NCBI RefSeq assembly: GCF_029210375.1 | Contig: NZ_JARGER010000040.1 | Location: forward strand, 1 to 64,000 | Length of the DNA: 64,000 bases | Reading direction: 5' to 3' | Source of the DNA: Nocardioides sp. YIM 152315 | Lineage (GTDB): Bacteria > Actinomycetota > Actinomycetes > Propionibacteriales > Nocardioidaceae | In this document: positions 51,352-60,180 of the stretch, piece by piece | How positions within the stretch are numbered: position 1 is the stretch's first letter | Layout of the letters: each line of letters starts with the position of its first letter | Translations under genes and position numbers: made by a program | The notes under the pieces: model-generated | What the model was told of the DNA's origin: nothing | Seen by the model: only the letters and a program-made list of their open reading frames with translations | The model's database searches: none

Positions 51352-52206
51352 ATGCCTGATGCCGTGATCGACGCCCACGTCCACTGGTGGCGGCTCAGCG
51401 AGCACGACTGGTATCCCGCGCTGCCCGCGTGGGCCGACGCACTCCCACCCGGTGTCGGCGACGGCTTCAACAGGGACTTCGATCCGCTCGACTACCGAGC
51501 CGCGGCCCCTTTCGAGGCGCGTGGATTCGTCCACGTCTCGGCGGTCACCACGCCGCGCACCTACCTCGACGAGCTGGCGTGGGTCGAGGCACAGGCGGAG
51601 GCCCACGACCTCGACGTGCGGATCGTGGGCACGGTGGACCCGACACTCTCGGACGCCGAGCTGCGCGCGGACCTGGACCGCCAGGCCGAGTCGCCCCGCT
51701 TCGCCGGCGTCCGGGTCCTCTACGGCTTCGAACCGGGGTCCCCGGCCGCGTCCTCGGTGCTGACCTGGCTGGCTGCGCACGACAAGGTCTTCGACCTCGT
51801 GTGCCACCCGCGCCAGGTCGACGCCTGGCTGCGCGCGCTCTCCGCGCACCCGGACCTGCGGGTCGTGCTCGAGCACACCGGCTGGCCGGAGTCCGCGGAC
51901 GATCTCGGCGCCTGGAGGGACGGCATGCGTCGGTTGGCCTCCGAGACCACCATGTCGTGCAAGGTCTCCGGCCTGGGCATGGCGCTCATGGACGTCTCCG
52001 TCGAGACCCTTCGCCCATGGGTGGAGACCGCGGTCGACGAGTTCGGGCTCGACCGCCTGCTCTTCGGCAGCAACATCCCGATCGAGACGATGGCCGGCTC
52101 GTTCGCGCGGCTCGTCGCGTCGCTGGAGGAGATCCTCGCCGGAGCCCCCACCGCTGACCTCGACTCCTTCTGGTCGGCCAACGCGGCAGCGGCCTACGGT
52201 TTCTGA
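51352..52206 (+). CDS. Amidohydrolase family 2 protein, sugar-lactonase-like
   Basis: A TIM-barrel metal hydrolase of 284 residues close to L-rhamnono- and L-fucono-lactonases. Metal ligands: DAHVHWW (residues 8-14), CHPRQ, LEHTGWP and the C-terminal SNIPIE where the Asp often found reads Asn-Ile. An AGGAGGAG ribosome site lies before the ATG. With the SDR it may form an oxidative sugar branch beside the phosphorylating rhamnose pathway; no sugar-acid dehydratase is in the window. Confidence 0.78.
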   Translation: MPDAVIDAHVHWWRLSEHDWYPALPAWADALPPGVGDGFNRDFDPLDYRAAAPFEARGFVHVSAVTTPRTYLDELAWVEAQAEAHDLDVRIVGTVDPTLSDAELRADLDRQAESPRFAGVRVLYGFEPGSPAASSVLTWLAAHDKVFDLVCHPRQVDAWLRALSAHPDLRVVLEHTGWPESADDLGAWRDGMRRLASETTMSCKVSGLGMALMDVSVETLRPWVETAVDEFGLDRLLFGSNIPIETMAGSFARLVASLEEILAGAPTADLDSFWSANAAAAYGF

Positions 52207-52240
52207 CCGTTCCGGACGCGCACCAACCGCGCGAGCCATC

Positions 52241-52342
52241 GGTGGTTGAGGAAGGTGCGCTTGCGCCTGTCTCGAAACCACCCCAGGCGCACACGAACCG
52301 CGTGGTTTCGAGGCGGTTGCCAGGACAACGTCCTCCACCACC
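52241..52342. repeat. Nested inverted-repeat element
   Basis: Outer arms GGTGGTTGAGGA (52241-52252) and TCCTCCACCACC (52331-52342) pair in 11 of 12 bases; inner arms CTCGAAACCAC (52271-52281) and GTGGTTTCGAG (52302-52312) pair perfectly. No reading frame. It occupies the 200-base gap between the lactonase-like and FMN genes and could terminate the former. Confidence 0.65.
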
Positions 52343-52406
52343 GTGACAGCCGCCGAGCACCGGGATCGGCACGCGTTGCGGCGTACGCGCTGGGTACTGC
52401 CGGGAC

Positions 52407-54020
52407 ATGCGAAAGGCTCTGACGGTCCTCCCGGCTGCCGCGCTCGGCGCGGTGGCCGCCCATGACCTCCTGCAGAAGCGACATGCGATCCTGCGCAACT
52501 TTCCGGTGCTCGGTCACGCGCGCTACTGGCTCGAGCGGATCGGGCCGGAGCTGCGGCAGTACATCGTGGCGGGCAACGACGAGGAGCGGCCGTTCAGCCG
52601 CGACCAGCGGCGCTGGGTCTACGCGTCGGCGAAGCTGCAGAACAACTACTTCGGCTTCGGCACCGACAACGACCTCGAGCACGGTGACGGCAACGTCATC
52701 GTCCACCACCGCACGTTCGGCCGCGCCTACCCGACCCACGGCGCGGTCGGGCAGGAGGCGCGGCTGCCATCCGCCAAGATCCTCGGCGGGCCGCGGGGCC
52801 GTCGGCACGCCTTCCGGCCGGAGTCGGTCGTCAACGTCTCGGGGATGAGCTTCGGGTCGCTGTCGGGCAACGCGATAGAGGCGATCAACCGGGGTGCGGC
52901 CGAGGCCGGCTGCCTGCACAACACCGGCGAGGGCGCGATCTCGCCCTACCACCGCCACGGCGCCGACCTCGTCTTCCAGATCGGTACGGCGTACTTCGGG
53001 TGTCGCGACGAGGACGGCCGGTTCCGCCTTCCGAGGCTCAAGGAGCTCGTCGAGCGCGAGCCGGTGAAGGCGCTCGAGATCAAGCTCAGCCAGGGAGCCA
53101 AGCCCGGCCTCGGCGGCGTGCTTCCCGGCCCGAAGGTGTCCCGCGAGATCGCCGAGACCCGCGGCGTACCCGAGGGCGTCGACTGCCTGAGCCCGTCGCG
53201 ACACGCGGAGTTCGACGACGTCGACTCGATGCTCGACTTCGTCGAGCTGCTGGCCGCCGAGACCGGCCTGCCCGTGGGCATCAAGTCCGCCGTCGGCGAC
53301 CTGGGCTTCTGGGAGGACCTCACTGACGCGATGTCCGGCGGCGAGCGCGGCGTCGACTTCGTGACGATCGACGGCGGTGAGGGCGGCACCGGCGCTTCCC
53401 CGCTGATCTTCACCGATGCCGTGTCGCTGCCCTTCCGGCTCGGGTTCGCGCGCGTGTACGCCGAGTTCGCCCGGCGCGGCCTGCACGAGGACCTCACGTT
53501 CATCGGGTCGGGCAAGCTCGGCCTCCCCGACAACGCGGTCGTCGCGTTCGCGCTCGGCGCGGACCTCGTCAACGTCGGGCGCGAGGCGATGCTGGCCGTC
53601 GGGTGCGTCCAGGCCCAGAAGTGCCACACCGGCGAGTGCCCGACCGGCGTGGCGACGCAGAACCCCTGGCTGGCCCGTGGACTGGACCCGCTCGAGAAGA
53701 CCGAGCGGGTCGCCAACTACGTCAAGACGCTGCGTCGCGACCTGCTCAAGGTCTCCGAGACCTGCGGCGTCGAGCACCCCGCACTCATCGGGCCCGAGAG
53801 CGTCGAGGTCCTCGACCAGCTCACCGAGGGGCGGCTGCTCGACGAGGTCTACGGCTACGAGCCCGGCTGGGGCTTCCCGTCGGCTCGCGACCGGGAGGAG
53901 GTCGAACGGATCATGGCCGCCTCCGCCGAGGACGAGACCCGCACGGAGGGCCCGCCGGAGACCGCTGAGGAGGGCGCACCGAGCGACGAGCACGCCGGCG
54001 AGGAGTCCGTCGACGCGTGA
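52407..54020 (+). CDS. FMN-binding glutamate synthase family protein
   Basis: A 537-residue protein like the central synthase domain of glutamate synthase, but without the amidotransferase part. It starts with a probable TM segment (MRKALTVLPAAALGAVAAHD), then the FMN barrel with VNVSGMSFGSLSGNAIEAI, the GEGAISPYH loop, IKLSQGAKPG, DGGEGGTGAS and the Fe-S-type cysteines CVQAQKCHTGECPTG. The last 35 residues are acidic and low in complexity. The family is widespread in actinobacteria without a settled reaction; the electron donor and product are unknown. Confidence 0.88.
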   Translation: MRKALTVLPAAALGAVAAHDLLQKRHAILRNFPVLGHARYWLERIGPELRQYIVAGNDEERPFSRDQRRWVYASAKLQNNYFGFGTDNDLEHGDGNVIVHHRTFGRAYPTHGAVGQEARLPSAKILGGPRGRRHAFRPESVVNVSGMSFGSLSGNAIEAINRGAAEAGCLHNTGEGAISPYHRHGADLVFQIGTAYFGCRDEDGRFRLPRLKELVEREPVKALEIKLSQGAKPGLGGVLPGPKVSREIAETRGVPEGVDCLSPSRHAEFDDVDSMLDFVELLAAETGLPVGIKSAVGDLGFWEDLTDAMSGGERGVDFVTIDGGEGGTGASPLIFTDAVSLPFRLGFARVYAEFARRGLHEDLTFIGSGKLGLPDNAVVAFALGADLVNVGREAMLAVGCVQAQKCHTGECPTGVATQNPWLARGLDPLEKTERVANYVKTLRRDLLKVSETCGVEHPALIGPESVEVLDQLTEGRLLDEVYGYEPGWGFPSARDREEVERIMAASAEDETRTEGPPETAEEGAPSDEHAGEESVDA

Positions 54021-54100
54021 GTCCGGCGCGCCCGCGGTAGACCGATCCCGGACGTGGCGTCCCCGCGGGTCCACCGGGTGCGCGGCGTACGGTGGCAGGC

Positions 54101-54499
54101 ATGGACCGCCGGAGAGCCCAGGAGTGGCTGGACCGCTATGTCGCGGCGTGGGAGACCTACGACGCTGAGTCGATCGGCGCGCTCTTCTCCGACGACGTCG
54201 CCTACCGCTACCACCCATACGACGACCCGATCGTGGGCCGCGCCGCGGTCGTCGCGTCGTGGCGCGGTGAAGGCCCCGGCGAGGGCGCGTCCACGAGGGA
54301 CGAGCCCGGCACGTTCGAGGCGACGTATGCACCGATCGCGGTCGATGGCGACCTCGTTGTCGCGCAGGGCGTCACGAGGTACCGGAAGGCTCCGGGTGAT
54401 CCGGTCCACCAGGTCTACGACAACTGCTTCGTGATGCGCTTCGACGACGCCGACCGGTGTCGGGAGTTCACGGAGTTCTACGTGCTGAGGCCGTCATGA
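54101..54499 (+). CDS. NTF2-like/SnoaL family protein
   Basis: A 132-residue cone-fold protein (RRAQEWLDRYVAAWETYDAES, SDDVAYRYHPYDDPIVGRAAVVASW), typical of the nuclear-transport-factor-2-like group with no assigned chemistry. A TACGGT box lies seven bases before the ATG at 54101, so a leaderless start is plausible. Its stop overlaps the next ATG by four bases (ATGA), so the I78-like inhibitor is co-translated. Confidence 0.8.
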   Translation: MDRRRAQEWLDRYVAAWETYDAESIGALFSDDVAYRYHPYDDPIVGRAAVVASWRGEGPGEGASTRDEPGTFEATYAPIAVDGDLVVAQGVTRYRKAPGDPVHQVYDNCFVMRFDDADRCREFTEFYVLRPS

Positions 54500-54696
54500 G
54501 CACTCCACCGGACGACACCTTCGTCGCCGGGCTGGTCGGCCGACCTCTCGACGAGGCGGCGCGGGCGGCGACCGACGCCGGGTGGCTGGTGCGCCCGCTC
54601 ACCCCCGGCGCGATGATGACCATGGACTACCGAGAGGGGCGAGTGAACCTCGAGCACGACGCCGACGACGTCGTGACCCGGGCCTGGGTCGGCTGA
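54496..54696 (+). CDS. I78 family peptidase-inhibitor-like protein
   Basis: A 66-residue protein that resembles the I78 inhibitor family: VGRPLDEAARAATDAGWLVR, then LTPGAMMTMDYREGRVNLEHD, ending in a Gly. In the family this segment forms the reactive loop. It lacks the final Cys of many members and has no signal peptide, so the target would be cytoplasmic or the role different. Fully coupled to the NTF2-like gene. Confidence 0.65.
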   Translation: MSTPPDDTFVAGLVGRPLDEAARAATDAGWLVRPLTPGAMMTMDYREGRVNLEHDADDVVTRAWVG

Positions 54697-54708
54697 CGCC
54701 CGCGGGCG
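54697..54708. terminator. GC palindrome after the I78-like gene
   Basis: CGCCCGCGGGCG directly after the stop codon, 12 bases, perfect. The remaining 140 bases to the tadA stop hold no gene. Confidence 0.35.
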
Positions 54709-54848
54709 GACGTCCAGTCCGCAACCCTTCGCTCGAAATCGACCGTCGTCGCGCAGCCGCGGTGTCGAGGTGCTCCACGCGAACTCGCATGTGACCACCC
54801 TCACGGCGAGGTGCGACGTGCACCAATCACCAGGACGGACGTCAGGTA

Positions 54849-55307
54849 TCAACGCTGGCCCGCGAAGAACTCCTCGAGCAGCGCCGTCGACTCGGCGGCG
54901 CGCACGCCGCCGACCACCTCGGGCCGGTGGTTGAGCCGCCGGTCGCGCACGACGTCCCAGAGGCTGCCGACCGCCCCGGCCTTGGGATCCCAGGCACCGA
55001 AGACGACCCGCTCCACCCGGCTGAGCACCGCGGCGCCCGCGCACATCGTGCACGGCTCGAGGGTGACCACGAGCGTGTGCCCGTCGAGTCGCCACCCGCC
55101 GCGCACCCGGGCGGCCTCCCGCAGCGCGACGACCTCGGCGTGCCCGGTGGGGTCGTGCTCCGCCTCGCGGACGTTGCGCCCGCGCGCGACCGGGGCGCCG
55201 TCGGGGGCGAGGACGACGGCCCCGATCGGTACGTCGCCGGTCGCCAGCGCAGCGTTCGCCTCATCGAGGGCGGCGCCCATCGCGCCGTCCCAGGGTGGGG
55301 TCGTCAC
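54849..55307 (-). CDS. tadA: tRNA adenosine(34) deaminase
   Basis: Converts A34 to inosine in tRNA-Arg(ACG), needed for reading CGN codons. The 152-residue product has the zinc/proton-transfer motif GHAEVVAL (His, Glu) and the zinc cysteines in PCTMCAGA, plus the tail ALLEEFFAGQR. The GTG at 55307 overlaps the upstream stop by four bases, and an ATG nine codons on is an alternative. Confidence 0.94.
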   Translation of the reverse strand: MTTPPWDGAMGAALDEANAALATGDVPIGAVVLAPDGAPVARGRNVREAEHDPTGHAEVVALREAARVRGGWRLDGHTLVVTLEPCTMCAGAAVLSRVERVVFGAWDPKAGAVGSLWDVVRDRRLNHRPEVVGGVRAAESTALLEEFFAGQR

Positions 55308-55789
55308 GCGGAGGTCAGGCCGACGGCGTCGTCGAAGAGCTCGCCGAAGCCGAGCCGCCGGGCGACGTCGGAGAGCATCTCGTCCGGATAGAGGTCGACG
55401 TCGTCGAGCAGCACGCCCATGTCCATCGCGTGCATGCCGAGGTCGCCGAGCAGGTCGAGGTCGCCGGCGGGGACCTGGTCGTCCTCGTCCTCCGGGGGTG
55501 GCAGTCCGAGGAAGTCCACGGCGGAGCTGGCCAGCTCCCACTCATCGGCGGCGGTGATGTCGGAGAGCAGCACCCGCGTGGTCGGTCCCGCGACCCGCAC
55601 GATCACGAAGAAGTCCTCGTCCACGGCGATCAGGCCGACGGCGCCGCCGTCACCGGGGAACCGGCGCAGGGCGTGGGAGAGGGTGTCGACGTCCTCGATG
55701 ACATCGTGCGCGAGCTCCGCCACGGCCCACGCGCCCTCCTCGCGGTAGGCCGCGAGAGCGAAGTCCACCGCCTCGATCTGGTCGGCCAT
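55304..55789 (-). CDS. tRNA adenosine deaminase-associated protein
   Basis: A 161-residue acidic protein of the actinobacterial family always next to tadA. Features: IEAVDFALAAYREEGAWAVAEL at the start, then FFVIVRVAGPTTRVLLSDITAADEWELA. It has no known catalytic motif; a role in stabilising TadA is suggested only by position. GGAGGAG precedes the ATG at 55789. Confidence 0.85.
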   Translation of the reverse strand: MADQIEAVDFALAAYREEGAWAVAELAHDVIEDVDTLSHALRRFPGDGGAVGLIAVDEDFFVIVRVAGPTTRVLLSDITAADEWELASSAVDFLGLPPPEDEDDQVPAGDLDLLGDLGMHAMDMGVLLDDVDLYPDEMLSDVARRLGFGELFDDAVGLTSA

Positions 55790-55901
55790 GGCGCTCCTCC
55801 GTCCCGTCCGCCGTCCGTGCACGCCATCGGTGCTTCCAGAGTGGCAGACGGCGCGGGAGCGGCCAACCCCCTTTCGGCGGGCGTGCCCGAGACGACCCAT
55901 G

Positions 55902-56039
55902 CCAAGGGCCCGCACGCTGCGCGACGCCCAGCATCCACGCCGGCTGCGTTGCGGTCGCTCGCAGGACGGGCAAGTACGACGCCGCTCCCGCGCCTGGCCA
56001 GCGCGGCGCCGAGCGCCGCTCGCCGGCACGACCCCTTGG
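55902..56039. repeat. Possible fourth, very divergent member of the 168-bp element family
   Basis: Ends pair for seven bases (CCAAGGG). The core GGCTGCGTTGCGGTCGCTCG and CTCCCGCGCCTGGCC align with the reverse complement of copies A and C at matching spacing. It occupies most of the 274-base gap between the tadA-associated gene and upp. Weak evidence. Confidence 0.3.
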
Positions 56040-56050
56040 AACAACTCGTC

Positions 56051-56056
56051 TAGGGT
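56051..56056 (+). promoter_or_regulatory. -10 box of leaderless upp
   Basis: TAGGGT, seven bases before the ATG at 56064; no ribosome site. Confidence 0.55.
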
Positions 56057-56063
56057 TCGGGGC

Positions 56064-56705
56064 ATGCGCACGCACGTCGTCGACCACCCGCTCGTCGCCC
56101 ACAAGCTCACCCACCTGCGCGACGAGGGCACCGACTCGCCGACCTTCCGTCGGCTCGCGGACGAGCTGGTGACGCTGCTCGCCTACGAGGCGACCCGCGA
56201 CGTCCGGGTCTCCCCCTACGACATCGTGACCCCGGTGGCGCCGACGACCGGCGTCTCGCTGGCGACCCCGAAGCCGCTGGTGGTGCCGATCCTGCGCGCG
56301 GGTCTCGGGATGCTCGACGGGATGATGCGGCTGCTGCCGACGGCCGAGGTCGGCTTCCTCGGCATGATCCGCAACGAGGAGACGCTGCAGGCCTCGACGT
56401 ACGCCGAGCGGCTGCCGGAGGACCTCTCGGGGCGCCAGTGCTACGTGCTCGACCCGATGCTGGCGACCGGCGGCACGCTCGCCGCGGCGATCCGGTTCCT
56501 GACCGACCGGGGCGCCAACGACATCACCGCGATCTGCCTGCTCGCGGCGCCGGAGGGCTGCGCCCGGCTCGAGCACGAGCTCGACGGCCTCGACGTGCCC
56601 GTCACCGTCGTGACCGCGGCCCTCGACGAGCGGCTCAACGAGAAGGGCTACATCGTCCCCGGGCTCGGCGACGCGGGGGACCGCCTGTACGGCGTCGCCG
56701 GCTGA
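56064..56705 (+). CDS. upp: Uracil phosphoribosyltransferase
   Basis: Salvages uracil to UMP using PRPP. The 213-residue product has standard length, the PRPP-binding region YVLDPMLATGGTLAAAI, and the C-terminal uracil loop EKGYIVPGLGDAGDRLYG. Its own leaderless promoter. Divergent from the tadA pair; no pyrimidine operon is present. Confidence 0.96.
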   Translation: MRTHVVDHPLVAHKLTHLRDEGTDSPTFRRLADELVTLLAYEATRDVRVSPYDIVTPVAPTTGVSLATPKPLVVPILRAGLGMLDGMMRLLPTAEVGFLGMIRNEETLQASTYAERLPEDLSGRQCYVLDPMLATGGTLAAAIRFLTDRGANDITAICLLAAPEGCARLEHELDGLDVPVTVVTAALDERLNEKGYIVPGLGDAGDRLYGVAG

Positions 56706-56757
56706 CCGTGCACCGGCCGCGCGTTTAGCGCGGCCACCGGGTGCTCATGATCACGCC

Positions 56758-58254
56758 ATGAGCACTCTCGGGGGCCACGCTCGCCCGTCTCGCCACGTCG
56801 TACTCACCGCCGCAGCCACGCTGGTCGTGCCGCTGGCGATCGCCTGGAGCGTCGCCCCGGCCGGAGCCGCGCCCGGGGACGTGCTCTGCCAGGGCAAGAA
56901 GTCCGACAAGATCGCCACGGCCGCCGGCCAGACCATCACCGGCACCGACCAGCGCGACGTGCTGTCCGCCAACGGGTTCACGGGCGTCCAGATCGTCGGC
57001 CTCGACGGCGACGACGTCCTCTGCGGGAGCCCGTCCGGCTCCGCCGCGGCGCCGGCCGTGGTGCGCGGTGGCCCGGGGGCCGACGCGATCGAGGCGGGCC
57101 CGGGTGTCCGCATCCACGGCGGCGCCGGCAATGACGCAATCACCGGGGCGTCGGCGGTGATCCACGGCGACGCGGGCAACGACCAGGTGCACGCCGCCGG
57201 CGGTGGCGGCACCTTCGCCTACGGCGACGAGGGCAACGACAGCCTCGACTCCACGGGCGGCGACGACCAGCACCTCTTCGGCAACGAGGGCGACGACCAG
57301 CTCTCTGCTCCCGGCGGCAGCGGGCACGTGCTGACCCCGGGCGCCGGCAACGACGTGGTCTCCGGCCCCCCGACCGCCACCCTCGACTACAACGGCCACG
57401 AGCCGGTCACGTTCGACGTCGCCGCGGGGACGGCGATCGGCCAGGGCTCCGACACCTTCTCCGGGCTGCGCCGCTTCGACGGCGGCACCGGTGCCGACGT
57501 CTTCCTCGGCACCGGCGACGTCGAGTACTACAGCAGCGTCGACGCGATCGGTGCCGGCACACCCGGTGTCGACGCGGTGTGGACCGCCGGCGGCGACGAC
57601 CACGTCACCGTGTCGTTCGGGGACGTCCACGCGGGCGCGGGCGCCGACTACGTGCGCATCCTCGGCGGCGCCGCGGCCGGCAACTCCGGCAAGGACACGC
57701 TGATCGCGTCCTACCAGGGCACGCTCGAAGGCGGCTCCGGCAAGGACCTGCTGCGTGGGGAGGTCGACCTCACCGCCAACCTGATCCCGGTCGGCGGGTT
57801 CGTGTTCCGCGGTGGGGAGGGCAGGGACCGGATCCGGCTCCCCTACCCGACCCTCGCGGCGGGCGCCGTCACCGCCTGCGGCGCGCTGCCGACCTGCACC
57901 AGCACCGCCAAGGGCGGCCCCGGGGTCGACCTGCTCGACCTGCGCTCGGTGCACGGCCGGACGAAGGTGAACCTCGCCGGGCGCGGGAAGGTCTCCTACC
58001 GGTTCGGCCGGTCCACGGCGAGGGACTTCGAGCGCGTGCAGGGCTCGCGCGGCACGGACCGGATCCGGGGCAACGCCGCGGCGAACCGGATCGACGGGAA
58101 CGGCGGCGCCGACCGGATCTGGGGCCGCGCCGGACGCGACGTGCTGATCGGCGGTGCGGGCCGGGACCGGCTCGTCGGCGGCCCGGGTCACGACATCACC
58201 AACGGCGGGCCCGGTCGTGACGAGTGTCGGGGTGGCGCGCGGCGCCGCTGCTGA
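56758..58254 (+). CDS. Secreted hemolysin-type calcium-binding repeat protein
   Basis: A 498-residue exported protein. A signal peptide ends near residue 38 (AWSVAPAGAAPG). The rest carries scattered RTX-type nonapeptides of the form GGxGxDxxx (VRGGPGADAIEAG, IHGGAGNDAI, YGDEGNDSL, FGNEGDDQL, and at the C-terminus RIWGRAGRDVLIGGAGRDRL), which fold as a parallel beta-roll with Ca2+. No type I secretion genes are near, so export is by Sec. A surface or extracellular structural role is likely; no enzyme domain is visible. 52 bases after upp. Confidence 0.82.
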   Translation: MSTLGGHARPSRHVVLTAAATLVVPLAIAWSVAPAGAAPGDVLCQGKKSDKIATAAGQTITGTDQRDVLSANGFTGVQIVGLDGDDVLCGSPSGSAAAPAVVRGGPGADAIEAGPGVRIHGGAGNDAITGASAVIHGDAGNDQVHAAGGGGTFAYGDEGNDSLDSTGGDDQHLFGNEGDDQLSAPGGSGHVLTPGAGNDVVSGPPTATLDYNGHEPVTFDVAAGTAIGQGSDTFSGLRRFDGGTGADVFLGTGDVEYYSSVDAIGAGTPGVDAVWTAGGDDHVTVSFGDVHAGAGADYVRILGGAAAGNSGKDTLIASYQGTLEGGSGKDLLRGEVDLTANLIPVGGFVFRGGEGRDRIRLPYPTLAAGAVTACGALPTCTSTAKGGPGVDLLDLRSVHGRTKVNLAGRGKVSYRFGRSTARDFERVQGSRGTDRIRGNAAANRIDGNGGADRIWGRAGRDVLIGGAGRDRLVGGPGHDITNGGPGRDECRGGARRRC

Positions 58255-58258
58255 GCGC

Positions 58259-58435
58259 TCAGCCGCCCGGGAAGATCTGCACCGTGCCGGTGGCGATCAG
58301 GACCAGCAGCACGAGCACCAGGACGCCGAGGACGGCGTAGACCCACTCCTTGTTGACGCGGGTCTCGTCGGATTCGGGCGCCTCGTAGCGGTGCCCGTCG
58401 TCGCGGGCGAGGCGCTCCTCGTCTTCGTCGGTCAT
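58259..58435 (-). CDS. Small single-span membrane protein
   Basis: A 58-residue protein with an acidic first half (MTDEDEERLARDDGHRYEAP) and one TM segment (VYAVLGVLVLVLLVLIATGTV). Its stop is four bases past the convergent stop of the Ca-binding gene. Unknown function; start and length fit small actinobacterial membrane proteins, but no ribosome site is strong. Confidence 0.55.
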   Translation of the reverse strand: MTDEDEERLARDDGHRYEAPESDETRVNKEWVYAVLGVLVLVLLVLIATGTVQIFPGG

Positions 58436-58479
58436 GCCACTCCAACGACCGACCTGCCCGGACGTCCCGCCGGGTCGCG

Positions 58480-59859
58480 TCACAGGGACTTGACTGCGCT
58501 GAGCAGCTTGCCCAGGGAGTCCTTCGCGTCGCCGAAGAGCAGCGTGGTCTTGGGGTCGAAGAGCAGCTCGTTCTCGATGCCGGCGAAGCCCGGGCGCATG
58601 GACCGCTTCATGAAGACGATCTGCCGGGCCTCGTCGGCGTTGAGGATCGGCATGCCGTAGATCGGGGCGCCCGGCGTGGTCTTCGCGGCCGGGTTGACGA
58701 CGTCGTTGGCGCCGACCACGAGGACGACGTCGGTGGTCTTGAAGTCCCCGTTGATGTGGTCCATCTCGACGAGCTGCTCGTAGGGCACCTGCGCCTCGGC
58801 GAGCAGCACGTTCATGTGGCCGGGCATCCGACCCGCCACCGGGTGGATCGCGTAGTCGACCTTGGTGCCCCGGTCGCCGAGCACGTCGACCAGCTCGCGC
58901 AGCGTGTGCTGCGCCTGGGCGACCGCGAGACCGTAGCCGGGGACGATGATGACCCGGTCGGCGTACCCCAGCAGGATCGCGACGTCCTCGGGGCCGGCGG
59001 ACTTCACCGGCCGGTCGGACGCCTCGCCGGCACCGAGCGTCGAACCGCCCTTGAGCGCACCGAAGAGGATGTTGGAGACCGATCGGCCCATCGCCTTGGC
59101 CATCAGCAGCGTCAGGTACGTGCCGGACGCGCCGACGAGCGTGCCCGCGACGAGCAGCACGACGTTGGAGAGCACGTAGCCGCCGGCCGCGACGGTCAGG
59201 CCGGTGAAGGCGTTGAGCAGCGAGATCACGATCGGCACGTCGGCGCCACCGACCGGCAGCACCAGCAGTACGCCGACCAGGAGCCCCAGGAGCGCGAGCA
59301 CCACGCCGATCGTCACGGCCGGGCCGGTGACGGTGAGGACGCCGAGCACGATCGAGGCGACGCCGGCTCCGCCGAACACGATCGGCAGCCCGGGGAAGAC
59401 CACCGGGCGCGACGTCATCAGCTCCTGCAGCTTGGCGAAGGTGATGATCGAGCCCGAGAAGGACACCGAGCCGACCAGGATCGTGAACGCCGTGGCGGCG
59501 AAGGTGAACCAGCCGACCGACTCCTCGTGCGGCACCATCTCCTGGAGCTCGAGCAGCGCGACCAGCGCGGCCGCGCCCCCTCCCACTCCGTTGAAGAGCG
59601 CCACCATCTGCGGCATCTGCGTCATCTGGACCTTGCGGGCACCGACGACGCCTCCGAGCGTGCCGACCGCGATCGCCGCGACGATCAGCGGCACGTGGTC
59701 GAGGTCGAGGTAGATGAAGGGCACCACGACCGCCACCACGGCCGCACCGGCACCGATGAGGTTGCCGGCGCGCGCCGTCCTCGGGCCGGAGAGCCCCTTG
59801 AGCGCGAGGATGAAGCAGACCGCGCAGGCGAGGTAGACCAGCTGCACCCAGGTCGGCAT
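58480..59859 (-). CDS. pntB: NAD(P) transhydrogenase subunit beta
   Basis: Part of the proton-translocating transhydrogenase that makes NADPH from NADH. The 459-residue product has about nine TM helices and the C-terminal NADP domain: VIIVPGYGLAVAQAQH, MPGHMNVLLAEAQVPY and VLVVGANDVVNPAAK. The start overlaps the pntAB stop by one base. Confidence 0.95.
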   Translation of the reverse strand: MPTWVQLVYLACAVCFILALKGLSGPRTARAGNLIGAGAAVVAVVVPFIYLDLDHVPLIVAAIAVGTLGGVVGARKVQMTQMPQMVALFNGVGGGAAALVALLELQEMVPHEESVGWFTFAATAFTILVGSVSFSGSIITFAKLQELMTSRPVVFPGLPIVFGGAGVASIVLGVLTVTGPAVTIGVVLALLGLLVGVLLVLPVGGADVPIVISLLNAFTGLTVAAGGYVLSNVVLLVAGTLVGASGTYLTLLMAKAMGRSVSNILFGALKGGSTLGAGEASDRPVKSAGPEDVAILLGYADRVIIVPGYGLAVAQAQHTLRELVDVLGDRGTKVDYAIHPVAGRMPGHMNVLLAEAQVPYEQLVEMDHINGDFKTTDVVLVVGANDVVNPAAKTTPGAPIYGMPILNADEARQIVFMKRSMRPGFAGIENELLFDPKTTLLFGDAKDSLGKLLSAVKSL

Positions 59860-60179
59860 CAGGCGGCCTCTCCGTTCGACCGGGCATCGGGCGCTGGCCT
59901 CTTCTTGCGCACGAACATCTGCAGCATCCGGTCGGTCACCACGAAGCCGCCGACCATGTTGACCGCGGCCAGCACGATCGCGACCAGCCCGACGACGAGC
60001 GCTGCGTCGTTGTCGGTCGTGCCGGTCACCAGCACGGCGCCGAGCAGGATGATGCCGTGGATGGCGTTGGCGCCGGACATCAGCGGCGTGTGCAGCGTCG
60101 AGGAGACCTTCGAGATCACCTCGATGCCGACGAACACGCTGAGCACGAAGATCGTCAGCCAGACGACGGCCTCGTCCAT
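59859..60179 (-). CDS. pntAB: NAD(P) transhydrogenase alpha subunit 2 (membrane part)
   Basis: A 106-residue piece with three TM segments (VVWLTIFVLSVFVGIEVISK, ANAIHGIILLGAVLVTG, LVVGLVAIVLAAVNMVGG). In enteric bacteria this is the end of PntA; here, as in many bacteria, it is a separate gene. One base separates it from pntAA's stop. Confidence 0.92.
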   Translation of the reverse strand: MDEAVVWLTIFVLSVFVGIEVISKVSSTLHTPLMSGANAIHGIILLGAVLVTGTTDNDAALVVGLVAIVLAAVNMVGGFVVTDRMLQMFVRKKRPAPDARSNGEAA

Positions 60180-60180
60180 G

